Below, one piece after another: positions 1-10,946 of a stretch of DNA of 64,000 nt. Both the position numbers and the translations under genes were made by a program. Below the pieces are notes generated by a model, which saw only the letters and a program-made list of their open reading frames with translations, was not told where the DNA came from and searched no databases. Source of the stretch: Hydrangea macrophylla (lineage: Eukaryota > Streptophyta > Magnoliopsida > Cornales > Hydrangeaceae); NCBI GenBank assembly GCA_033977485.1, contig CM066993.1:26402001-26466000 (forward strand). The letters are read 5' to 3'. Every line of letters starts with the position of its first letter. Position 1 is the first letter of the stretch.

Positions 1-2278
1 TCAGTTTGTAGTTCGTACGCATATTCTGTGAATTTCGAATGAAATAGGGCCTTTTCGCGAATACCGGAACCTCTGGGGGCCTAAATGGCATTATCTGGAC
101 ATTAGAGGAGCAGTGCCGCCGCGGCACTAACCCATTGCCATCGCAGCACAGGCCCAGTGCTGCCGCGGCACTCTCCTCCAGAACAGTCCATTTTTGCAAT
201 TTCTTTTGGGGACCCAAATTGATTAATTAGAAAACAAAACGACATAGTTCTATATTAACAAATGTTTGGGACCAATGGGAGCACTTTTAAAATCCCAAAC
301 ACCCCCCAAATTAGCCTATTTAAATCCCCCTTGACTTCTCATTTTGTGGTGCTAAACAAAAGCTTAGAGAAAGTTGTAGAGAGAAGGTTAGGATAGTGAG
401 AAAAAAAGCTCATTCCTTTGATTTTCAACTTGAAAAGTGAGTTCTAAACTTTGTTTTCAACTTCATTACTCCAATTTACTTCACATTCAATACATCCAAC
501 TATCATTTTAGTAAGAATTTAAGAGAGAGGAAGCTACTTCCAAATCCAATATCACCACATACGAGTGAAATACCAAGCTATAAGTCCAATGCATCATTAG
601 TCATCAACTATTGATTGTTATTATATGCTTGTTTATATAACTGTTCATCTCTCCTTACCTCATTTCTTTTTTATTTTTCTTTATTTACTTACTATTCCAT
701 CATCATATAGATGATGACATGAAGTTTGAGGTGAGTGAATCCTTATTGATAGTAGGTCTTGACCTCAAAAACATGTTTGATAGATGATGATTTCAACTTC
801 ATTACATTCCTATGTATTATTGAAGTTGTCTTCAAAATGAAAACAATGCTCTCCAACAATATTGGAGGTTCTTGATATGAGTTCAATATTGAAATTTCAA
901 GTGGTCATAATTTCCATTTAAGTGATGAAAGTATACTCTCAAAACCTCTATTTCAAAACCCCTCTTAAACCCATCACTTTGATTTCAAAGAATAAAATCC
1001 TAGTTCTTCCCAAAACCTACAAAACAGTGAACAATCTGAGTTCAAAGATTTCTCTAGGACTCAATACTCAAAGTATTAACATGAGACCACTTGGAAAGCC
1101 TTCTTAACTCATTAGAGAACACCCACGATATTTGGTTTCACTTGAAAACACTTGGAAGGGGTCCATTTGGACCCAAACATTCTTTCCAGACATTCTGTTT
1201 TTGCTGTCGCAGTAGCTTGGTTGACTTTCAACTTGCTTTATAGAACACTTTCCAAAAGGAGTGGTCCCAACTCATTTTTTTATTTAACTTCAGTGTCTTA
1301 GGGAACTGTCTGTATAATATGGGCCTCAAGATGTTTCGTTTTCATTTTCTAAGATTTTTTGACATTTCTGTCGACAGTACAGACTCTGTTTCTGAGTAAC
1401 CTCAATTGTTTATATGATTTCTCTCAATCTGTAATCGTTATTGAGGATTGGCTTTTTGATATGTGTTCTAGACATAATAAGGATGATCTCCATAAAATAT
1501 CATGCATTGAAAATATTTCTAACCCTACTTTTGAATTTCCATAATATCAAGTCACTGTTCTGTCAACTATTCGCAGCAAGTATACTTTTACTTCCATCCT
1601 TTGATTTGATGCTTATATGTACTTCAAATTAGTTCATATCGTAGGAAGTGGTCCATACCATATTTGTACATATCCCATGATGATTTCCCCATGCATTCAT
1701 TCATCTCCTAGACTTCTAAGTCACTTTAGGACACTCATGTACACAAATACACTACAACCTTGGTACATTCTAAAGCAATGCATTGCATCCATGCAAGATT
1801 TGGGATTTTTGTGACGCCTAATCCAAGAAGATTGCAAGGAATGAATTTGATCGCACGTTCATGCTTCCTTCGATCTAATCTTCCTTTTTCATCCGTCCCG
1901 GGGATTGAGAGGTCTTCTTTTCTCAAAGATCAATATGCATCATTCTAGCTTGCTAAGTAATTTTTTTTTGGTTCTCTTTGTTTATTTGTTTGAAGAACAA
2001 TTCATGTCCCCTTAGATTAGGAAAACATTATTAATTGATACATGAGTAGACGAGTTTTCCTAGGGTTGTTCATGTGATCTTTCACTTTGTATTGTGTGAT
2101 ATTTGGCTTAGATATTATGAATGATATCTTATATTTTGATCTTACATTTCAAGTTTCTTATGTGATGTAATTTACTATCATAGCATTAATTTTCGAACCA
2201 AACATAATATAGGATGATCATTTGGATGCTAATTGAGGCCCGTCGAAAGATGGGGCAAGTTGAGGGTGTTTTAGTCAC

Positions 2279-3615
2279 TGATCGGGAGAGAACTAATCCT
2301 ATTTATACGCCTTAACGAACATTTGTTAGTACCTTTTTATCCTGTTTTTGTATATTTTTACTCCGTTTTCTAGTTTCTGACAGGTTTTGGAAGAAATCAA
2401 CTAAACCAGGCTAAACAGGGTGAAGAAGCAGAGTTAAAGAAGCTGAAAAAGACAAGTCGCGCGCGCGACCCGCGCCCGCGAAAACCAGAAATCGCTCACG
2501 CGAGATCCCCAAAATCGCTCGCGCGATCCGCGCGCGCGAAGTCCAAATTTCGCGCTCGCGCGACCCGCTCGCGCGATATGGGTAAAAACCAAAGTTGCGT
2601 ATTTCAGTATACTGAAGACTCCTGTGCAAACGAAACTGCAGAATGACATCCAGATTGTAAATTACATCAGTTTTAGTCCGTTTCGAGTTGGAAAGGCTTC
2701 CAAAACTTGTTGTAAATCTATATATACCTTATTTTACTTCAATTGAAGGGTTGGCAATTATTATACACATACACTTCCAGCCATTGAAGGGAGGGAAGCA
2801 AGGAGAAGAAGAAGAAGACCAAGGGTTTCCATGGCCTCCTCCATCAACTACTTGCCATCCATCACTTCCATGGACGGCTAGATCATAGATCTAGGGTTTC
2901 AATGAAGCCCTAGACGAGTAATAGGGTTTTATTTATGTTTTTAGTATAGTTTTATTATGTATGGATGACAGTCACATGTTCCGAGGATTTTTATAAATAA
3001 ATCGTGCTTCTATTGATTAAATCATTGCTTTCAGAATTTATTCTTGTCTTAGATCTATTTTGACTGTGATGTGCTCAACGATCTATTCTTGCTGTGCTTG
3101 TTTAGATTGTTTACATGTGATGGTGCTCTATTGATTCGTGCTATCAAGTATCCGAATAGTCCATGCCTAGGTTAGACGGATTAGATCACAACCCTAGTTT
3201 AGTGTGAGATAATTCGTGCTACCCGAAGATGGATTATGTTGGTGCTTGAACCATGATTATCTTCTTGTCGGAGGAATTGGGCTTGTAGCTACAATTCCCC
3301 ATATTCATCCAACGTAATAATCTAAAGTAATTCATAAATATTCCTATTATGAAACTAGTGGTGGATTTGCAATCCTAGGTTCCCTTTACATATTCATTAA
3401 AAATACTTTTAATTGCTTTCATAGTTTAGATTTACTTTTATTGTTATTAGTTTAATTAAATTCAAATTCAAATCCGTTTTTCCTAATTAATTAGACTTAG
3501 GTTTTAAAATTAAGAGCTGTAGTAATCAATCTCTGTGGGTTCGACCTTTACTTCCGCACTGCAAATCTTTGGAAAAGTAAAGAACACTTTTTACATCTTG
3601 ATATTGACAACATCA
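2279..3615 (+). repeat. Element A 5' LTR
   Basis: TG...CA bounded. A GC-rich run of TCGCGCGA-type palindromes lies at 2456-2580, a TATA box (tatatata) at 2719-2726, and a short ORF (MASSINY...) at 2831-2881 in the probable transcribed leader. The end carries the conserved 'ctctgtgggttcgacc' tract. The copy at 9378-10714 is the same length but differs by compensating indels in the GC-rich run. Confidence 0.93.
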
Positions 3616-3620
3616 ATTTT

Positions 3621-3638
3621 TGGCGCCGTTGCCGGGGA
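3621..3638 (+). other. Primer binding site, tRNA-Asp type (element A)
   Basis: TGGCGCCGTTGCCGGGGA, 5 bases after the 5' LTR. It is complementary to the 3' end of plant tRNA-Asp(GTC) including CCA, the usual Athila-type primer. Confidence 0.9.
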
Positions 3639-4089
3639 TTGTATTACTACCTTTAGTTTTAGAATCGTAGTTTAGTTAATTCGTAAATATTAGATTAGGT
3701 TTCCTTTTCTTATTTTTCGTTTTATTTTTAGTTACTAACTTGTTTTTTTTATTTTGTAGTCAACGTTTCCGAGTGGAGCAGCTAATTACATCAAAGGAGC
3801 TTACGCAAATAAAAATATAAATACAATTAAATAAATTGCTTCCTTTGGAATTCGCTTTAAACCGCTGTAAGTCAGGGCGCTGTGACGCACTATTTGCATT
3901 AGTTTAGGGTTAATTGCACTGCATTAGCTAGGAAACCCGGGGCGCTGGGCTTGACGCGGTCATTGCATTACAGGATAATTTGCATGCATCACAGTAGTTG
4001 AGTGCTTGTTATCTTCTTTGCGTGATTGTTATTTATTTATTTTGTTTAGTTAGTCTTTGTTTTTAATTTCTTTTCTTTTGTTTTAGTTT

Positions 4090-6792
4090 ATGTTAGGTAC
4101 ACGTTCAAACAAACCGGAATTAAAACCTTTTGACTCTGAACTGAACGTACATTAAGACTTAACAAGTCTTCAAACTTAGCTTCTGGAACTAGGTTTGTAA
4201 TAGACGACGATTTGACACCAAAACCAACGTCTTTATTTGAATCGGAAATACGTAGTACTCTTACAAGATTAAAGAAACCACGCTTTCATAACATAGAACC
4301 GATTAAAATGGCAGACATTGGAAATAATAACGACAACAACCAAAATAACAACGGAGCTAATATGAATAATCCTAATATCCCTCCACCTCCGCCGCTTAAA
4401 GATTATTTTATTCCTACGACTTACACGCCACAAACATATATTGAATTACCGGAGGCGACGGCATCTCACTTTGAGATAAAGTCGTCTACCATCTCGCTAC
4501 TTCCATCTTTCCATGGCCGTTTAAATGAAGATCCATATAAACACTTAGGAGATTTTCAAGATATTTGTTCTACTTTGAAAATTCAAAATCTTACTGATGA
4601 TGAATTAAAAATGCGGCTCTTTCCATTCTCATTAAAGGACAAAGCTAAATATTGGCTCCAATCTTTGGAGCCAAACACAATTAGAACATGGGAAGACTTA
4701 CACACCGCATTTTTACAAAAGTTTTTCCCGATTATGCGTACGAACCAGATAAGAAAATCTATAACAAACTTTGTGATGCAAGATGGGGAATCACTTTACG
4801 ACACGTGGGAAAAATTTAAAGAATTATTACGTTTGTGTCCACATCATCAGGTTCCTAAGTGGCAACTTGTTCAGGTCTTCTATGAGGGGCTTATTCCCTC
4901 TGTTAGGAATACCGTCGATGCCGTTTGTGCGGGTACTTTCCTACACAAAAGCGCCGACGAGGCTTGGAAAATTTTTGAAACTTTGAGCGAGAATTCGATG
5001 CACCAAGCGGTGTCGGTACGTTCGGAAGGATATCTTCCTCCACCCAAACGAGAGGTGAAGTTTGAGTCGAGTCATTCTATTGAATTTCAAGAATTATCTA
5101 AAAAACTTGACCGACTTATGACAATGAACCAAACGACAGTCTCACCCGCTCATGAAATTTGTGCATTATGTTCTGATCCTTCACATTCTATCCTTGCATG
5201 TCCATCGGCAAGTCAATTTCCGGAATTCGTGGAGCAACACATTAATTCTATTCAACAATACCCACGAAATAATTATAATGCAACTACTAATAATCCGGAT
5301 GCGCCATGGAGAAACCATCCTAACTTCTCATGGAAAAATAATACTAATAATCTTAATGAGGCAACTAATTTTCCAAATGCGTATCGACCTCAGTTTCAAC
5401 CTAATCAATACCAACACCCGCCTCCTAATTCGAATCCTTCAAGGGGTAATGCTTTTGAGGAAAAGGTGTTGGCGTCCCTTAAGACTATTGAAACGCAAGT
5501 ACAGGCACAAGCACAAATAGTGCACTCTCATACACAATCCATTGCGAAGCTTGAGTCCCAAATGGGACAAATAGCTACTGCGGTGAGTCGTAGAAACGAG
5601 GGGACGTTGCCTAGTCAAACAATTCAAAACCCTAAGGGACAATATGAGGTTAAGGGGTCGACTGAGCAAGTAAACGCCGTCTCAACTAGGTTGACTACAC
5701 GAGAGGAAGAGGTAATAGAAATTCCGAATGAGAATGTGAAAGATATGAATAGCAACTCTAATACGACGAAGGCTGAGGACGTGAGCCAAAATAAGAAAGA
5801 AAAAGAATCGGTCCCAACGAATTATATTCCGAGAATGCCATATCCACCTAATGTTGAGGAGCCGTCTAATCTTACAAATAAAAAGTCTAAGGTTGAGAAT
5901 ATACTCAAGGTATTTAAACAAGTCAAAATAAATATTCCTTTCCTCGATGCTATAAAACAAATTCCCGCTTATGCTAAATGTCTAAAAGACCTTTGTACGC
6001 AAAAACGCAAAATACGCAGTCATACGCCTAAAAAGGTCTTCCTCACGAAAAAAGTAAGTTCAATTTTCCAACACGCTCCTCCGAAATATAAGGATCCAGG
6101 TACGCCTACGATTTCATGTGTCATAGGTGACACTATCATTCATAGGGCTCTCCTTGACTTAGGAGCTAGTGTTAACCTCTTACCTTATCACGTCTATAAA
6201 CAATTAGGTTTAGGGGAACTTAAGCCTATGGCCGCTACTATTCAGTTAGCGGATCGTTCTGTTAAAATACCTAGAGGAATCGTCGAAGACGTACTAGTAA
6301 AAGTTGATCAATGTTTCTATCCCGTTGATTTTATGGTCCTTGACACCGAACCGGTGCTAGATACTAGAAAATACACTCCTGTTATTCTTGGTCGTCCATT
6401 CTTAGCCACGGCCAACGCACGTGTCAATTGTAGAACAGGGGTAATGAAAGTGTCGTTCGGGAATATAAAATTAAAATTAAACGTTTTTAATGTGGTTGAT
6501 CAACCTCCTAAAGACGACGATAACCTATGTGAGGCGGAAGGTGAGGTAAGATGGAATATTGAGCCTAACGAAAGAAATAAATGTGAGTAACAACAAAGAT
6601 ATAGCGGATGATGAGTGGATGAACCCTAATACTTCGGACCCTAATGCTGAATCTACTCGGAAGGTAAGAAATCGATTTGAACATAATGACAAACCATCAA
6701 TCGAATTAATTCGAAGCGACGTGATTTCTGCGTACCACCGAGCTCTTCCTGATATTATTAGGGGTACAAAATCTGGTTTTCAACCTCCATAA
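4090..6792 (+). pseudogene. gag-pro: gag-protease gene of element A, broken by two frameshifts
   Basis: Athila-type Gag (capsid-like domain with FPFSL, YWLQSLEP and FPIMRTN), a CCHC zinc knuckle (CALCSDPSH...C) and an aspartic protease with the LLDLGAS active site. The homologous start to element F is the ATG at 4090, but a small deletion near 4140 shifts the frame and gives an early stop. The main open frame resumes at about 4212 without an ATG; its first ATG is at 4308 (MADIG). A second frameshift near 6570 gives a stop at 6590, and the C-terminal part continues in another frame to 6792. F (20250-22844) is the intact comparison. A downstream restart at 4308 could still give Gag and protease, but this is unproven. 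Confidence 0.9.
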
Positions 6793-9377
6793 AATCTTGA
6801 GCTAGAAAGGTCTAGCTGAAGACGTAAAAGTTAGCGCTTCTTGGGAGACAACCCAAGCTTAATTTCATCTGTTTTCTTTATTTTTGGTCATTTTTGAGTC
6901 GTTTTTGTCTGTTTTGGAGCTTTTCTGGACAGGTTTGGGGGTTGGAGTAAAGTTATATTTAATTTATATACATAAAATAAGTGAACCAAGAGAAATACCA
7001 TTCTCGCGCGCGCGGCCCGCTCGCGCGAGATTGTGCCTTAGTGTTTTTTCTTCCTTTTTCCTTATTTGAGCCCTCAGGTTCTCCTCGCGCCTGGTTTCGC
7101 GGGCGCGAGGGGGTCCCGCTGGCGCGAAAAGTAAAAAAAAATAAAAAAAATTGTGATTCGCGCGCGCGACGGCCGCTCGCGCGGACCGCTGGCGCGATTC
7201 CCCATTTTTTTGATATTTTCTTTTGTGTTCTATATCGTTCCTCCTACCTGTTTTATTTGTTTTTCTTTTCAGTTTTTGTTTATTGGGTCATTTTAGATCG
7301 AGTCGTTTGTTATTTTCATAAGTTCTGGTTATCTTTTCTTTTCTTTTATAGCTTATTTTCGTGTTGTCTTCATAGTTTTGTTTCTTCTTATAGTTTATGT
7401 AGTTTCGTTTAGCTAAGTTATAATTCTTTTAGCTATTTTTATTATTTTGTTTGTTTAATTTTCTTTTGTTAAGAAGTAACAGGTACATTGAACTTTATAG
7501 CCATATTCCTTTGTGTTCACCTGTTTTCCTTGTCAAGATCGAGGTACTATCGTTCCTTCCTTATGTACTCTCCTTTCTTTCGTTTTATTGTTTCATTGGG
7601 GACAATGAAAGGTTTAGGTTTGGGGGTATGCACACACATGCACATTAGTTATGCAAAATTTTAAAATTTTTCAATACGTGTGTTTAAATAAACGATGTTA
7701 CCTACGGTTTTTGCAATCTCAATTTGATACTTCTTGTTATGTAACTTTGAATTGTTATAGAAGGATAAACAAGAGAATATGTGATTAAACATTTGCTGAA
7801 GTTATGTTGAAATGTTTTAAGTTATGTATTGTTTGAATCGTAGTTTTATATCATAGATTTGCACATAAACTTATGCACTGCACGTAGTCGCTTGAATACA
7901 TGTTTGATGTGAACTATAATATGATTCGGATTTCTAGATAACACAAGGTGGAGACTAAGCCCAGTGAGCTTTTGAGCCTATTTTTTCTTTTTAGAGGGTT
8001 ATAAATACATTTTGTGTTTGTCAAATTTCATTGAAATAGCGCATTAACTCGTTGTTTAGTCTCATTATTCTTGTTTTGGTTAATAGTCAAGTTAAAATAG
8101 TTGTTACCATGCTAAATAATCTTCCGTCGTAAATGTTGAAGAATCGTATTACCCTAGGAAAGGATTTTAGGCCTTCTTTGTTTACTGCCGGCCGATAAAA
8201 GATAAAATTTCCTTAGTTTGCCCCTTTGAGCCGTTACAATGCCTCTTTTTCTTTGTTCACCATTATCCTCTTTAAAAGCTCCAACCTGATCAACTTGGAG
8301 TATACCACTGGAAGAGTGATCAACTTTTAGTAGTATTAAGGCGATGTGTTGATTGAGAAGAAGAAAATAAGATGCTATTGGGGTAGTTGCTTGGTATTCG
8401 ATGAATAATCATTTGAGAAGCAAGAAAAGAAAAAGGAAAAGAAACATAATACAGAAGAGGAAGGTTGAAAAAAAAATGAAAGAAAAGAAGAAAAATGAAT
8501 GAAAAGGAATGAAGAGAAAGAAAAGATGAAAGTTTGTAGAAGAAGAATGAAAGAAATCGAACATGCCTTACAATGCCATTCTAAACCTACCCAATTAATC
8601 CGTTCTATCATTTTTCATTGCCTGAGCCACATTACAACCTTTGAAAAGTCCTATCTGATCCTAGGAAACATGGTTCAGATATGAAAACGATGGGAGGGGG
8701 ATTAAAACATGGTAATGATTAATTTCTCTTGATTATTGGCGTCCTATCCATGAGACTACTGTTCTTTCGTGTCATGCGTCCTTTTCGAGTCATATGTGAG
8801 TATTCTCGTTTTGAAAATATATTTCCTTTACTCACATATATTAGAAAAATTACACCTGTTTCTGAGTGTTTCATTTTAGAGTGTAATTGACATTGTGAGA
8901 TTCGTAGTCGAAGCATAGTTGGATGGTTATCCGAGTGATATTCCAAGTTTATGACATGCGCGTGTTCATTTGACTACCATATCACACACGTGCAATTTTA
9001 TGAGAAATTCTATTGATTTATACGATGCATGTGCTTGAGATTGTTTTTCATGATGTAGGTAGACGTTTGATTATGTTTCTTCTTGTTCGTTATTCTATTT
9101 CGAATCATTGTTTTATAATAAGAAGTATTGATTGTTTTAGTTTTTCGTTTTAATAAATTTTTTTTAAATTTTTAAGTTAATAAAGATGGTTGTGGGTGAC
9201 TTGTTGACGAGAACCCTCACGAGACTTCACTCGTCCGACTAGGGACACCTAGAGGTTTAAAAGGCTTGTTGCGTACGCTAAATGCAATCGTGATCCATAC
9301 GAAAATGGAATAGATTTTTATTAGTAGTTTTTATTTTAGTTTTGCTCGAGGACTAGCAAAATGTAGGTTTGGGGGTG
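6793..9377 (+). other. Non-coding 3' region of element A with PPT
   Basis: No credible protein. It begins with the Athila-typical 'agcgcttcttgggag' tract. Three GC palindrome clusters lie at about 7003-7030, 7085-7128 and 7157-7198. An internal PPT-like aggtttgggggt lies at 7616-7627, and a purine-rich stretch at about 8400-8545. The terminal polypurine tract aggtttgggggtg (9365-9377) abuts the 3' LTR. Short ORFs here are chance frames in GC palindromes or purine tracts. Confidence 0.8.
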
Positions 9378-10714
9378 TGATCGGGAGAGAACTAATCCTA
9401 TTTATACGCCTTAACGAACATTTGTTAGTACCTTTTTATCCTGTTTTTGTATATTTTTACTCCGTTTTCTAGTTTCTGACAGGTTTTGGAAGAAATCAAC
9501 TAAACCAGGCTAAACAGGGTGAAGAAGCAGAGTTAAAGAAGCTGAAAAAGACAAGTCGCGCGCGCGACCCGCGCCCGCGAAAACCAGAAATCGCTCGCGC
9601 GATCCGCTCGCGCGAGATCCCCAAAATCGCTCGCGCGATCCGCGCGCGTGAAGTCCAAATGTCGCGCTCGCGCGATATGGGTAAAAACCAAAGTTGCGTA
9701 TTTCAGTATACTGAAGACTCCTGTGCAAACGAAACTGCAGAATGACATCCAGATTGTAAATTACATCAGTTTCAGTCCGTTTCGAGTTGGAAAGGCTTCC
9801 AAAACTTGTTGTAAATCTATATATACCTTATTTTACTTCAATTGAAGGGTTGGCAATTATTATACACATATACTTCCAGCCATTGAAGGGAGGGAAGCAA
9901 GGAGAAGAAGAAGAAGACCAAGGGTTTCCATGGCCTCCTCCATCAACTACTTGCCATCCATCACTTCCATGGACGGCTAGATCATAGATCTAGGGTTTCA
10001 ATGAAGCCCTAGACGAGTAATAGGGTTTTATTTATGTTTTTAGTATAGTTTTATTATGTATGGATGACAGTCACATGTTCCGAGGATTTTTATAAATAAA
10101 TCGTGCTTCTATTGATTAAATCATTGCTTTCAGAATTTATTCTTGTCTTAGATCTATTTTGACTGTGATGTGCTCAACGATCTATTCTTGCTGTGCTTGT
10201 TTAGATTGTTTACATGTGATGGTGCTCTATTGATTCGTGCTATCAAGTATCCGAATAGTCCATGCCTAGGTTAGACGGATTAGATCACAACCCTAGTTTA
10301 GTGTGAGATAATTCGTGCTACCCGAAGATGGATTATGTTGGTGCTTGAACCATGATTATCTTCTTGTCGGAGGAATTGGGCTTGTAGCTACAATTCCCCA
10401 TATTCATCCAACGTAATAATCTAAAGCAATTCATAAATATTCCTATTATGAAACTAGTGGTGGATTTGCAATCCTAGGTTCCCTTTACATATTCATTAAA
10501 AATACTTTTAATTGCTTTCATAGTTTAGATTTACTTTTATTGTTATTAGTTTAATTAAATTCAAATTCTAATCCGTTTTTCCTAATTAATTAGACTTAGG
10601 TTTTAAAATTAAGAGCTGTAGTAATCAATCTCTGTGGGTTCGACCTTTACTTCCGCACTGCAAATCTTTGGAAAAGTAAAGAACACTTTTTACATCTTGA
10701 TATTGACAACATCA
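9378..10714 (+). repeat. Element A 3' LTR
   Basis: Second copy of the 2279-3615 LTR, 1337 bases, followed directly by the target duplication GTCAC. It has the same GC palindrome cluster (about 9554-9680), TATA box and 16-codon ORF (9930-9980). Confidence 0.94.
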
Positions 10715-10946
10715 GTCACGACAAAGGCTCCTTCCTCTCTCGTACCAAAATCCCGAGCCATGTTCTTTGGTTATGAAAGGCCGGTGCCCTTTATCCATTT
10801 AGGTGAGTCAAAATTAGGTTTCTTGGTTCCTTAAAGACCAAGTGGCGACTCTGTATTTGTTTCCAACTTACCTTCATTTTCTTCCTTTGATCCAAATCAA
10901 TTTCAAACAAACTGAAAGAGTGGACGACCGATTCCGCGTGTCCACA

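Larger units (their letters stand above)
2279..10714 (+). mobile_element. Element A: Athila-like Ty3/gypsy retrotransposon, gag-pro only
   Basis: Complete element with 1337-base LTRs at both ends (2279-3615 and 9378-10714), starting TGATCGGG and ending ACATCA, flanked by a perfect 5-bp duplication GTCAC (2274-2278 and 10715-10719). Order inside: tRNA-Asp-type primer site, about 450-base leader, frameshifted gag-protease gene, a roughly 2.6-kb non-coding 3' region, PPT. It has no reverse transcriptase, RNase H or integrase, so it would depend on another element's pol. The near-identical LTRs suggest a recent insertion. Confidence 0.95.
1..10946 (+). repeat. LTR 'P' of the E family, left end outside window, interrupted by element A
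   Basis: Plus-strand copy of the 3.3-kb E-family LTR. The visible halves are 1-2278 and 10715-10946; the right end is the canonical ...TGTCCACA at 10946. Base 1 lies roughly 750 bases inside the LTR when compared with the copy at 39386. A TATA-like tttaaat lies at about 318-325, and a palindromic GC box (arms AGTGCCGC/GCGGCACT) at 112-128. No tRNA primer site follows 10946; the next bases are interior sequence of a minus-strand LTR of the same family. So this is a 3' LTR or solo LTR inserted into E's 3' LTR. The many short ORFs in it have no protein features. Confidence 0.8.

Noticed and set aside
2688..2888. 66-codon ORF (MERLPKLVVN...) repeated at 9787
   Set aside because: Lies across the TATA box and leader of the LTR, and its frame is not kept in element F's LTRs. 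Only the 16-codon ORF in a different frame is kept in all four.
6981..7412. 143-codon ORF rich in Arg/Ala then Phe
   Set aside because: Covers GC palindromes and T-rich DNA in the non-coding 3' region; the frame is not kept in element F.
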